A DNA stretch of 64,000 nt from Pseudomonas hormoni (lineage in GTDB: Bacteria > Pseudomonadota > Gammaproteobacteria > Pseudomonadales > Pseudomonadaceae): positions 1,927,001-1,991,000 of the forward strand of contig NZ_CP075566.1 of NCBI RefSeq assembly GCF_018502625.1. The letters are read 5' to 3'. The notes beneath the pieces were generated by a model that did no database searches, was not told where the DNA came from, and saw only the letters and a program-made list of their open reading frames with translations. Position 1 is the first letter of the stretch. Each line of letters starts with the position of its first letter. Position numbers and translations under genes: made by a program. Below are positions 17,703-25,644 of this stretch, piece after piece.

Positions 17703-18404
17703 ATGAACGTACTGATTCTTCACGCCCATCCCGAACCGCAGTCGTTTACAACGGCGTTGCGCGATCAGGCGGTGCAGACCCTGCAAGCGCAAGGGCACGA
17801 AGTGCAAGTCTCCGACCTCTACGCGATGAACTGGAACCCGGTCGCCAGCGCCGAGGATTTCTCCGACCGGGACAACCCTGACTATCTGGTATATGCCCTT
17901 GAACAGCGCCTGGGCGTGAAGACCAAAAGTCTCGCCCCGGACATTCAGCAGGAGCTCGACAAGCTGCTGTGGGCCGATCTGTTGATCCTTAATTTCCCGA
18001 TCTACTGGTTCTCGATGCCGGCCATTCTCAAGGGCTGGATCGACCGGGTGCTGGTGTCCGGCGTCTGTTACGGCGGCAAGCGTTTCTACGATCAGGGCGG
18101 CCTCGCAGGCAAGAAAGCGCTGGTCACCGTGACGCTCGGCGGACGCGAGCACATGTTCGGCGAAGGCGCGATTCACGGTCCGCTGGAAGACATGCTGCGA
18201 CCGCTGTTGCGTGGCACGCTGGCGTACGTCGGGCTCGACGTGTTGCCACCGTTCGTGGCGTGGCATGTGCCTTACATCAGCGCCGAAGCCCGCGAGGGCT
18301 TTCTGGTCGATTACCGTCAGCGCCTGGAAAACCTTGAGCAGGATTCGCCGTTGGTCTTCCCCCGTCTGGCGCAGTTCGACGAGGCGTTGTATCCCATCCG
18401 CTGA
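17703..18404 (+). CDS. flavodoxin-fold NAD(P)H quinone oxidoreductase
   Basis: 233-residue protein of the NQO1/MdaB-like family: MNVLILHAHPEPQSF at the N-terminus (FMN/FAD phosphate loop), LNFPIYWFSMPAILKGWIDRVL at about 98-120 and GGKRFYDQGGLAGKKAL. It probably performs two-electron quinone reduction with FAD. A protein of the same family is encoded beside aruH in P. aeruginosa (recalled as PA4975). It lies 32 nt after the acyl-CoA synthetase gene and 43 nt before a TetR gene, so it is probably in the same operon. Confidence 0.87.
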   Translation: MNVLILHAHPEPQSFTTALRDQAVQTLQAQGHEVQVSDLYAMNWNPVASAEDFSDRDNPDYLVYALEQRLGVKTKSLAPDIQQELDKLLWADLLILNFPIYWFSMPAILKGWIDRVLVSGVCYGGKRFYDQGGLAGKKALVTVTLGGREHMFGEGAIHGPLEDMLRPLLRGTLAYVGLDVLPPFVAWHVPYISAEAREGFLVDYRQRLENLEQDSPLVFPRLAQFDEALYPIR

Positions 18405-18447
18405 CGCAATGTTGTACCGTCATCGATTTCGAGAGGGAAGGAGCACC

Positions 18448-19083
18448 ATGGCCGAGGAAGCGCGTTTTTTGCGTATGGACCCCGAGTTGCGCAAGGCCAA
18501 TCTGGTGGCCGCGACGCTGACGTGTCTGAAGAAGTACGGTTTTGTCGGCACCTCGATCCGCAAGATTTGCGCCGAGGCGGGCGTGTCGGTGGGGTTGATC
18601 AGTCATCACTATGCCGGCAAGGATGAACTGGTGGCGGATGCCTACCTGCACATTACCGGGCAGGTGATGAGTCTTCTGCGCGAGTCAGTGGCGAGTGCGG
18701 GCGATGGCGCGCGACAACACTTGTCGGCGTTCTTCGAGGCGTCGTTTTCCCCACGCATGCTCGACCCCGAACTGCTCGAAGCCTGGCTGGCGTTCTGGGG
18801 CGCGGTGAAAACCGCCGACGCCATCAACCGCGCCCACGATCATTCCTATGGCGAGTACCGGACCATCATGGGCGACGCCTTGAGGTTGCTGGCGCAGGAG
18901 GAGGGCTGGGAGGCGTTCGACAGCGGTCTGGCCGCCATCGGCTTGAGCGCTTTGCTCGACGGTTTGTGGCTGGAATGCGGGCTCAACCCCAGCACGTTTA
19001 CCCCGGCCCAGGGCGTGCAGATCTGCGAAGCGTGGGTCGATGGCCTGCAAATGGGTGGGTATCAGCGCTTCATCCGAAGCTGA
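18448..19083 (+). CDS. TetR-family regulator, BetI-like (first of two)
   Basis: 211 residues. The N-terminal helix-turn-helix (about 14-60: KANLVAATLTCLKKYGF, IRKICAEAGVSVGLISHHYAGKDEL) and the C-terminal half (LEAWLAFWGAV, GLAAIGLSALLDGLWLECGL) follow the BetI pattern. AAGGAG stands before ATG 18448. It closes the enoyl-CoA hydratase operon and lies upstream of a copy of the 16-bp TTGAAC-type palindrome; known BetI operators have a similar TTGAACG core. It is a likely repressor of the cluster, shared with or competing with the paralogue at 27141-27845. Confidence 0.9.
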   Translation: MAEEARFLRMDPELRKANLVAATLTCLKKYGFVGTSIRKICAEAGVSVGLISHHYAGKDELVADAYLHITGQVMSLLRESVASAGDGARQHLSAFFEASFSPRMLDPELLEAWLAFWGAVKTADAINRAHDHSYGEYRTIMGDALRLLAQEEGWEAFDSGLAAIGLSALLDGLWLECGLNPSTFTPAQGVQICEAWVDGLQMGGYQRFIRS

Positions 19084-19093
19084 TAGCCACTTG

Positions 19094-19109
19094 TTGATCA
19101 ACTGTTCAG
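19094..19109. promoter_or_regulatory. TetR-type operator 2 upstream of the OmpR-type regulator
   Basis: TTGATCAACTGTTCAG is the least symmetric of the five sites but is aligned over 16 bp with the others. It lies 56 nt upstream of the response regulator start; TTGATC with TAGAGT 17 bp further could serve as -35/-10. Confidence 0.5.
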
Positions 19110-19164
19110 TAGTCGCTAGAGTGCATTCACCGCTTCGCACAATTCCAAAAAAAGGAGCCAGGTC

Positions 19165-19869
19165 ATGTCGGTGATGCCGTGCGTGTTGATGGTGAGTGAC
19201 GATCCGCTGAACCGGGAACGGTTGCAGGCGGCGCTGATCCCGCAAGGGTATGAGTTGCACGGTGCCGACACCGCCGATCAGGCCGAGGCTTGCCTGAATC
19301 GTCTCCCGGTCGGGCTGGTGTTGCTCGATGCGCGGTTGCCGGAGGCTTTGGCTCTGACGCGTCAATGGCGAGAGCGTTCGGAAGTCGGGATTATCCTGAT
19401 CGGCGATGAGGCCGAGCGTCTCACGGCATTGGAGTGCGGCGCCGACGATTACCTGATTCAACCCTGGGTCGCACGCGAATTGATTGCCCGCGCCCGCAAC
19501 CTGCTGCGTCGCGTGCACCACGCCCAGCCGCTCGTACACCCCGATGGGCACCTCAAGCGTTTCGCCGACTGGACCCTCGACACAGACCGCCGTCGCCTGA
19601 AGGCCTGCGACGGTCGCGAAACCCTGCTCAGCCACGGCGAATTCCAGTTGCTCAACGTGTTCATCCGCAACAGCGGCCACACCCTGAGCCGCGACCAGTT
19701 GATGGACCAGTTGCGCAACCGCGAATGGCTGCCCAACGACCGCTCCATCGATGTGCTGGTGGGACGTCTGCGCCGCAAACTGCATGACGACCCGGCTGAA
19801 CCGGAGCTGATCATCACCATTCACGGGTCAGGCTATCTGTTTACCGCCGGTGCATCGCTGGCGGCTTGA
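19165..19869 (+). CDS. OmpR/PhoB-type response regulator, AruR-like, without adjacent kinase
   Basis: 234 residues: receiver (about 5-118) plus OmpR-type winged helix (about 135-230, LLSHGEFQLLNVFIRNSGHTL and SIDVLVGRLRRKLHDDP). The phospho-acceptor Asp is kept (VLLDARLP), but the switch Thr/Ser appears replaced by Gly (ILIGDEAE) and the conserved Lys by Gln (YLIQPW). No histidine kinase gene is adjacent, whereas P. aeruginosa AruR is paired with AruS. It sits between the beta-oxidation-type operon and aruI. It may act with a distant kinase or independently of phosphorylation. AAAGGAG precedes the start. Confidence 0.82.
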   Translation: MSVMPCVLMVSDDPLNRERLQAALIPQGYELHGADTADQAEACLNRLPVGLVLLDARLPEALALTRQWRERSEVGIILIGDEAERLTALECGADDYLIQPWVARELIARARNLLRRVHHAQPLVHPDGHLKRFADWTLDTDRRRLKACDGRETLLSHGEFQLLNVFIRNSGHTLSRDQLMDQLRNREWLPNDRSIDVLVGRLRRKLHDDPAEPELIITIHGSGYLFTAGASLAA

Positions 19870-19872
19870 ATG

Positions 19873-19892
19873 TTCGAAGATGTAACAGCTTT
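19873..19892. promoter_or_regulatory. 20-bp element shared by two aru-cluster promoters (copy 2)
   Basis: Identical to 13401-13420 (TTCGAAGATGTAACAGCTTT) and immediately downstream of the OmpR-type regulator stop codon, at a comparable distance (110 nt) from the aruI operator. It is a candidate activator site. Confidence 0.6.
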
Positions 19893-19971
19893 CTGTATTC
19901 GTCAGTTAAATCATATTGAAAACAAATGAATAGCGCGCATTCTTGATGTACTTTCACGATTCGGGAATGAG

Positions 19972-20001
19972 TTGCTTCGCTGTTGAACGAGTGTTTAATA
20001 T
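19972..20001 (+). promoter_or_regulatory. aruI promoter with overlapping TetR-type operator 3
   Basis: -35 TTGCTT (19972-19977), 18-bp spacer, -10 TAATAT (19996-20001). The palindrome TTGAACGAGTGTTTAA (19983-19998) covers the spacer and the start of the -10, the same geometry as at 13512-13541. Confidence 0.68.
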
Positions 20002-20046
20002 CGACGCAATCCTCCACCACTCCAAAACAATAAAACGAGGGCTGGC

Positions 20047-21681
20047 ATGAGCTCACAATCGACCCCGCAACCTCCATCCTCGACGCTCACCGGCGGCCAG
20101 GCCCTGGTGCGATTGCTCGCGAATTACGGCGTCGACACCGTGTTCGGCATTCCCGGCGTGCACACCCTTGAGCTGTATCGAGGCTTGCCCGGCAGCGGCA
20201 TCCGTCATGTGCTGACCCGCCACGAACAGGGCGCCGGATTCATGGCTGACGGTTATGCCCGGGTCAGCGGCAAACCGGGCGTTTGCTTCATCATCACCGG
20301 CCCCGGCGTCACCAATGCGGCGACCGCGATCGGCCAGGCTTATGCCGATTCGATTCCGATGCTGGTGATCTCCAGCGTCAACCACACCGCCAGCCTCGGC
20401 AAAGGCTGGGGTTGCCTGCACGAGACCCAGGATCAACGGGCAATCACCGCGCCCATCACGGCGTTTTCGGCGGTGGCGCTGAGCACCGACGATTTGCCCG
20501 AACTGATCGCCCGCGCCTTTGCTGTGTTCGATAGTGAGCGGCCACGGCCAGTGCATATCTCGGTGCCGCTGGATGTGTTGGCCGGGGCGATCAGCCGTGA
20601 CTGGAGCGCCGACGTGGTCCGTCGTCCGGGGCGCGGTCTGCCGGATATCAACGCACTGGATGAAGCGGCCCGACGCCTGCAACACGCCAAGCGTCCGATG
20701 ATCATTGCCGGCGGCGGTGCGTTGGCGGCGGGTGCCGAGTTGCAGGCCTTGAGCGAACGCCTCGCCGCGCCGCTGTTCACCAGCGTCGCCGGCAAAGGTT
20801 TGCTGGCACCGGACGCGCCGTTGAATGCAGGCTCCAGTCTGTGCGTTCAGCCCGGTTGGGACTTGATCGCGCAAGCGGACGTGGTGCTGGCCGTCGGCAC
20901 CGAAATGGCCGACACCGATTACTGGCGCGAGCGCTTGCCGCTGGGTGGTGAGGTGATTCGGGTCGATATCGATTCGCGCAAGTTCAACGATTTCTATCCG
21001 TGTGCCGTTGCCTTGCAAGGCGATGCGCGACAAACCCTCGCGGCGTTACTGACGCGGGTGCCGGTCGAGGCACGGGATTCGACTGAGGCCGTGGCAGCGG
21101 TGGCCGGTTTGAAAGCCGCCATCCGATCCGGTCACGGTGAATTGCAAACCATCCATCAACGCATTCTGGACCGCATCGCCACCGCGATGCCCGCCGACAC
21201 GTTCATCAGTAGCGACATGACTCAACTGGCCTACACCGGCAACTACGCGTTCGCCAGCCAGAATATCCGCAGCTGGTTGCATCCCACGGGCTACGGCACC
21301 CTGGGTTATGGCTTGCCCGCGGGTATCGGCGGGAAATTCGGCGCTCCGCAACGGCCCGGCCTGGTGCTGGTAGGGGACGGAGGCTTCCTTTACACCGTGC
21401 AGGAACTGGCCACCGCCGTCGAGGAACTGGACAGCCCGCTGGTGGTGCTGCTCTGGAACAACGACGCGCTGGGGCAGATTCGCGACGACATGCTCAGCCT
21501 CGATATCGAACCGGTGGGCGTGCTGCCGCGCAATCCGGATTTTGTGCTGTTGGCCAAAGCGTTCGGCTGCACCGTGCACGAACCGCAGAACCTCGATGAG
21601 CTGGAACGCGACCTGCGGCGCGGTTTTGCCCATGCCGGCGTAACCCTGATCGAGCTCAAGCACGCCTGCGCGCTGATGTAG
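20047..21681 (+). CDS. aruI: ThDP-dependent 2-ketoarginine decarboxylase, AruI type
   Basis: 544-residue thiamine-diphosphate enzyme with the three domains of the acetolactate synthase/decarboxylase fold. Seen: the catalytic Glu in RHEQGAGFMADGYARVSG (residues about 58-75), the central domain (KRPMIIAGGGALAAGAELQ) and the ThDP motif GDGGFLYTVQELATAVEELD ending at LLWNN (about 440-470). AruI converts 2-ketoarginine (5-guanidino-2-oxopentanoate) to 4-guanidinobutyraldehyde in the arginine transaminase pathway; the call rests on family and on the neighbouring AruH. GAGGG precedes ATG 20047. The downstream dehydrogenase and guanidinobutyrase genes are not in this window. Confidence 0.86.
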   Translation: MSSQSTPQPPSSTLTGGQALVRLLANYGVDTVFGIPGVHTLELYRGLPGSGIRHVLTRHEQGAGFMADGYARVSGKPGVCFIITGPGVTNAATAIGQAYADSIPMLVISSVNHTASLGKGWGCLHETQDQRAITAPITAFSAVALSTDDLPELIARAFAVFDSERPRPVHISVPLDVLAGAISRDWSADVVRRPGRGLPDINALDEAARRLQHAKRPMIIAGGGALAAGAELQALSERLAAPLFTSVAGKGLLAPDAPLNAGSSLCVQPGWDLIAQADVVLAVGTEMADTDYWRERLPLGGEVIRVDIDSRKFNDFYPCAVALQGDARQTLAALLTRVPVEARDSTEAVAAVAGLKAAIRSGHGELQTIHQRILDRIATAMPADTFISSDMTQLAYTGNYAFASQNIRSWLHPTGYGTLGYGLPAGIGGKFGAPQRPGLVLVGDGGFLYTVQELATAVEELDSPLVVLLWNNDALGQIRDDMLSLDIEPVGVLPRNPDFVLLAKAFGCTVHEPQNLDELERDLRRGFAHAGVTLIELKHACALM

Positions 21682-21776
21682 GAGCGAGCTCGCTCGCGAA
21701 AAACCCAAGTGCGCCGCGGTTAACCAGAAACACTGCGTCATCGATGACGTTTTTCGCGAGCAAGCTCGCTCCTACA
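21677..21776. repeat. REP doublet after aruI
   Basis: TGTAGGAGCGAGCTCGCTCGCG at the left faces CGCGAGCAAGCTCGCTCCTACA at the right; the left arm includes the aruI stop codon. It probably limits readthrough from aruI and separates it from the next promoter. Confidence 0.82.
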
Positions 21777-21861
21777 GGGGATCTTCGTTTTCCAATTAAA
21801 CGGCTCGACTGTCGTGAAAACGACCTGTTTACGCTGAACGCGAACCACGACGACTTTTCTA

Positions 21862-21877
21862 TTGAACGACTGTTCAG
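21862..21877. promoter_or_regulatory. TetR-type operator 4 upstream of the aruH fusion
   Basis: TTGAACGACTGTTCAG lies 75 nt before the start of the aminotransferase-ABC fusion gene. The following TCGAC matches the flank of the aruI site. Confidence 0.65.
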
Positions 21878-21951
21878 CTTCGACTATGTTGGCTCCACCA
21901 CCCCCGGTTGGTTGCGGGCTTGCGTTTCTTCCATTCGAACGAGGCACTGGC

Positions 21952-23958
21952 ATGCGGTTTTCACCCTTTGTTGAGCGGATAGCAGGCGATGGCGTTGCCG
22001 CCTGGGATATTCACAACGCAGCGTTTGAAGCCAAGCGCCGGGGCGAGGATGTAATCATCCTCAGCGTTGGCGACCCGGATTTCCCCACCCCCGATTTCAT
22101 CACCGATGCCGCGATCCATGCCCTGCGCGAGGGCGATACCCACTACACCGAAATCGCCGGTCGCCAGGCTTTGCGCGAAGCCATCGCCGACCGCTATGGC
22201 AAGCTGTTCGACCGTGAGCTGCAAGCATCCAACGTGATCATCGTCGCCGGTGCACAGAACGCCCTGTTTGCCACCTCGATGTGCCTGCTCACTGCCGGCG
22301 ACGAAGTGATTGCCCTCGACCCGATGTACGTGACCTACGAAGCGACACTCAAGGCCTCCGGCGCCACGCTGGTGCGCGTGCCATGCTCGGCGGACGCCGG
22401 TTTCCGGCTCGATGCCGCCGTACTGGCCAAAGCCATCACCCCGAAAACCCGGGCGATTTTTTTCTCCAACCCGAACAACCCCACCGGCGTGGTGCTGACC
22501 CGCGAAGAGCTGCAAGGCATTGCCGACATCGCCATTGCCCACGACCTGTGGGTGGTGGTGGACGAGGTCTATGAGAGCCTGGCGTTCGAGCGCGAGCACC
22601 TCAGTCTGGCAGCATTGCCCGGCATGGCCGAGCGTTGCGTGGTGATCGGCAGCCTGTCGAAATCCCACGCGATGACCGGCTGGCGCACCGGCTGGATCGT
22701 CGCCGATCAAGCGCTGGTGGCCCATGCCGAAACCCTGGTACTGAGCATGCTTTATGGCCTGCCGGGGTTTGTCATGGAAGCCGCGCTGAAGGCGGTGTTG
22801 GCCCATGACGAAGTCACCCACGGCATGCGTGAGATCTACCGTCATCGCCGCGATCTGGTGGTGAACGGTTTGGCGGGTTGCCCGGGCATTTCCGTGCTCA
22901 ATCCCGATGCCGGGATGTTCGTGCTGATCGATGTCCGCGAAACCGGACTGACCTCGCTGGAATTCGCCTGGCGCCTGCTGCGCGAGGCGGGCGTGTCGGT
23001 GCTGGATGCCGCCGCGTTCGGTGAGCCGGCGCAAGGTTTTGTAAGGCTCTCGTTCACCCTCGGTGAAGAACGGCTGGCCCAGGCCTGCCAGCGCATTCGC
23101 GATTTTGTCCTGGTGCTCAAGGGCGAAGCGCCGCGGCCGGTGATCGCCCGTGTTACCAGCAGTGCAGCGGTGGCGGAGCCGGTCGCGGCCAGGACCATGA
23201 TCGAAGTCGAACGGTTGCACAAACGCTTCGGCAATATCGAGGTGCTCAAGGGTGTCTCGCTGACCGCCCGCGAAGGCGATGTGATCTCCCTGATCGGCGC
23301 CAGCGGCTCGGGCAAAAGTACCTTGCTGCGCTGCATCAACATGCTCGAAGTGCCGGACCAGGGGCGCATTCTGGTCGATGGCGAAAGCATTCACCTGAAC
23401 CACTCACGCCCCGGCGCGCCACTGGTGTCCGACGCCAAGCAGCTGGTGCGCATTCGTTCGAGCCTGGGCATGGTGTTCCAGAACTTCAACCTCTGGCCCC
23501 ATCGCACGGTGCTGGAAAACCTTATCGAAGCGCCGACCCAGGTCCTGCGTGAAAGCCGAGCCGAAGCCACTGAACGGGCCGAAGCCTTGCTGGAACGCGT
23601 GGGGCTTGCGGCCAAGCGCAACGAGTACCCGGCGTTTCTCTCCGGGGGACAGCAGCAGCGGGTGGCCATCGCCCGTGCCTTGGCCATGCGGCCCAAAGTC
23701 ATGCTGTTCGATGAACCCACCTCGGCACTCGACCCGGAACTGGTCGGCGAAGTGCTTCGGGTGATCCGCTCCCTCGCGGAAGAAGGCCGGACCATGATCC
23801 TGGTGACGCATGAGATGGCTTTTGCACGCGATGTGTCTTCCAAAGTCGCCTATTTGCATCAAGGGCTGATCGAGGAAACCGGTTCGCCGGATGAAGTGTT
23901 CGTACACCCACGCAGTGAACGTTGCCGGCAGTTCGTCAACGCTCATCAGACTCGCTAA
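21952..23958 (+). CDS. aruH: fusion: AruH-type aminotransferase plus amino-acid ABC transporter ATPase
   Basis: 668 residues in one uninterrupted frame. Residues 1 to about 393 are a fold-type I PLP aminotransferase of the AruH (arginine:pyruvate transaminase) kind: YVTYEATLKASG, SNPNNPTG, VVVDEVYESL, PLP lysine Lys237 in GSLSKSHAMTGWRTGW. A linker rich in Ala, Val and Pro (about 394-415) leads to an internal Met416 and a complete polar amino-acid ABC ATPase: Walker A GASGSGKST, Q-loop VFQNF, signature LSGGQQQR, Walker B VMLFDEP and H-loop VTHEM. The binding protein and both permeases follow, so uptake and first catabolic step are encoded in one polypeptide. The start at 21952 has GAGG upstream; starting earlier would run into the operator. 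Confidence 0.9.
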   Translation: MRFSPFVERIAGDGVAAWDIHNAAFEAKRRGEDVIILSVGDPDFPTPDFITDAAIHALREGDTHYTEIAGRQALREAIADRYGKLFDRELQASNVIIVAGAQNALFATSMCLLTAGDEVIALDPMYVTYEATLKASGATLVRVPCSADAGFRLDAAVLAKAITPKTRAIFFSNPNNPTGVVLTREELQGIADIAIAHDLWVVVDEVYESLAFEREHLSLAALPGMAERCVVIGSLSKSHAMTGWRTGWIVADQALVAHAETLVLSMLYGLPGFVMEAALKAVLAHDEVTHGMREIYRHRRDLVVNGLAGCPGISVLNPDAGMFVLIDVRETGLTSLEFAWRLLREAGVSVLDAAAFGEPAQGFVRLSFTLGEERLAQACQRIRDFVLVLKGEAPRPVIARVTSSAAVAEPVAARTMIEVERLHKRFGNIEVLKGVSLTAREGDVISLIGASGSGKSTLLRCINMLEVPDQGRILVDGESIHLNHSRPGAPLVSDAKQLVRIRSSLGMVFQNFNLWPHRTVLENLIEAPTQVLRESRAEATERAEALLERVGLAAKRNEYPAFLSGGQQQRVAIARALAMRPKVMLFDEPTSALDPELVGEVLRVIRSLAEEGRTMILVTHEMAFARDVSSKVAYLHQGLIEETGSPDEVFVHPRSERCRQFVNAHQTR

Positions 23959-23985
23959 CGCATCATAAAAAGACGGGAAAAAATC

Positions 23986-24768
23986 ATGGGAAATCGACGT
24001 TTGGCAAACTGGTTGACCGGCGTGGCCTGCGTAATGCTGGCCGGCATGGGCGCGGCGCAAGCTCAGCCGATCAGGTTCGCGGTCGCAGCCGAACCCTATC
24101 CGCCGTACACCGAAAAACAGGCCAACGGTGAATGGAAGGGGTTCGAAGTCGACCTGATTCACAAGCTGTGCAGCGAAATGAAAGCCGAGTGCGAAATCAA
24201 GGAAGTGGCGTGGGACGGGATCATCCCGTCGCTGCTGGCGAAGAAGATCGACGTGATTTTTTCCTCCATGTCGGTGACCGAAGAGCGTGAGAAACAGATC
24301 GCTTTCAGCAAGGCGTATTACGACTCGGTGATCGCGATTGTCGGGCCGAAAGACGCTTCGGTGAAAAAGTACCCGGATGACCTCAAGGGCAAGACCATCG
24401 GCGTGCAGAACTCGACGGTGAGCGCCAGCTACCTGAAGACCTACTACGAAAAGATTGCCGACGTTAAGTACTACGACACCCAGGACTCGGCCAACGCCGA
24501 CCTGATTGCCGGTCGTATAGACCTGATGATGGCGGACGGCACGGCCATGGCGGCTTTCGTCAAGACGCCCGACGCCAAGGACCTGGCCTACCTCGGCGCG
24601 GTGCCGTATGACCCGATCTTCGGCAAGGGCGTGGGCGCCGGTCTGCGCAAGGACGACACCGAACTCAAGGCCAAACTCGACAAGGCGATCGCCTCCTTGC
24701 TGGCCAGCAAGGACTACGACGACCTCTCTGAGCACTACTTCGGTACCAGCGTGAAACCTGCGTTCTGA
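23986..24768 (+). CDS. periplasmic amino-acid-binding protein of the ABC transporter
   Basis: 260-residue solute-binding protein of the polar amino-acid family. Signal peptide of about 26 residues ends AQA before QPIRFAVAAEPYPPYT. Typical blocks are GFEVDLIHKLC, WDGIIPSLLAKKIDVIFSSM, ERFxxI-like EKQIAFSKAYYDS and KGKTIGVQNST. It lies 27 nt after the fusion gene, whose ATPase half is the partner. In this context the ligand is likely arginine or a related basic amino acid (inference). Confidence 0.92.
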   Translation: MGNRRLANWLTGVACVMLAGMGAAQAQPIRFAVAAEPYPPYTEKQANGEWKGFEVDLIHKLCSEMKAECEIKEVAWDGIIPSLLAKKIDVIFSSMSVTEEREKQIAFSKAYYDSVIAIVGPKDASVKKYPDDLKGKTIGVQNSTVSASYLKTYYEKIADVKYYDTQDSANADLIAGRIDLMMADGTAMAAFVKTPDAKDLAYLGAVPYDPIFGKGVGAGLRKDDTELKAKLDKAIASLLASKDYDDLSEHYFGTSVKPAF

Positions 24769-24806
24769 CGCCAGGGGCTGAACTCGGTTTGTATGGCAAA
24801 CACATA

Positions 24807-24888
24807 CCCCTGTAGGAGCGAGGCTTGCCCGCGAAGGGGCCCTTGAAGCCGCCAAAAGCTTCGCGGGCAAGCCTCGCTCCTACAGGGG
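24807..24888. repeat. REP doublet between binding protein and permease genes
   Basis: A perfect 30-bp inverted repeat (24807-24836 against 24859-24888) with the GTAGGAGCGAGGCTTGCCCGCG type core. Inside ABC operons such structures often protect the upstream binding-protein mRNA, which is consistent with needing more binding protein than permease. Confidence 0.85.
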
Positions 24889-24925
24889 GCGGTGAAGTTT
24901 TCAAGACCGTCGACGGGAGAAAGAA

Positions 24926-25639
24926 ATGCCAGCCATGTTCGAATTGATCAATTTCAGCGAAACGGGATGGGGCGGCGCCTTGCTGAAGGGGCTGTGGATG
25001 ACCCTGCAGATATCCGCCGGCGCCTTTGCACTCGGGCTGGCCATCGGGCTGGTCGTCGCCTGTCTCAAATTGAACGCGCCGCGGCCGATCGCAACGCTGA
25101 TGCGCGGCTACACCACCCTGTTCCGCGCCGTTCCTGAGCTGTTGCTGATCCTGTTGCTGTACTACGTCGGCTCCATGCTGATCAACTCGCTGATGGCCGA
25201 GCTGGGTTACGGCGTGGTCAATGTCAGCGGTCCGCTGGCGGCAATCGTTGTGCTGGGGCTGGTGCAGGGCGCGTACGCCTCGGAAATTTTCCGCGCCGCG
25301 ATCCAGGCGATTCCGTTCGGCCAGATCGAGGCGGCGAAGGCGTTCGGCCTGAGCGGGTTCGGCCTGTTCCGGCGCGTCACGCTACCGATCATGGCGCCCT
25401 ACGCGATGGCCGGGATGGCGAACCTGTGGATCAACCTGATCAAGGACAGCGCATTGATCAGCGTGGTCGGCACCAACGAGCTGTTGTACACCGCCAAGCA
25501 GGGCGCGGGTTCGACACGTCATTATCTGTTGTTCTACCTCACGGCCGCGGCGATGTATTACGCGGTGACGCTGGTGTCCAACTACCTGTCGGGACGGCTT
25601 GAGCGACGCATTCGTCGCTGGATGCCATTGGTCGAGTGA
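24926..25639 (+). CDS. amino-acid ABC transporter permease (first)
   Basis: 237-residue inner membrane permease of the HisQ/HisM type with about five TM helices. The ATPase-contacting EAA loop is seen as EAAKAFGLSGFGLFRRVTLPIM (about residues 134-155). GAGAAAG precedes ATG 24926. It pairs with the next permease and with the ATPase domain carried on the aminotransferase fusion. Confidence 0.92.
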   Translation: MPAMFELINFSETGWGGALLKGLWMTLQISAGAFALGLAIGLVVACLKLNAPRPIATLMRGYTTLFRAVPELLLILLLYYVGSMLINSLMAELGYGVVNVSGPLAAIVVLGLVQGAYASEIFRAAIQAIPFGQIEAAKAFGLSGFGLFRRVTLPIMAPYAMAGMANLWINLIKDSALISVVGTNELLYTAKQGAGSTRHYLLFYLTAAAMYYAVTLVSNYLSGRLERRIRRWMPLVE

Positions 25640-25644
25640 TTGAA

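Noticed and set aside
21862..21951. Earlier start of the aruH fusion at 21862
   Set aside because: It would place the operator inside the gene; the ATG at 21952 has a GAGG site and matches the N-terminus of the AruH family.
21961..23403. 480-codon minus-strand reading frame antisense to the aruH fusion
   Set aside because: Composition is typical of an antisense shadow in GC-rich DNA; the sense strand carries all the conserved motifs.
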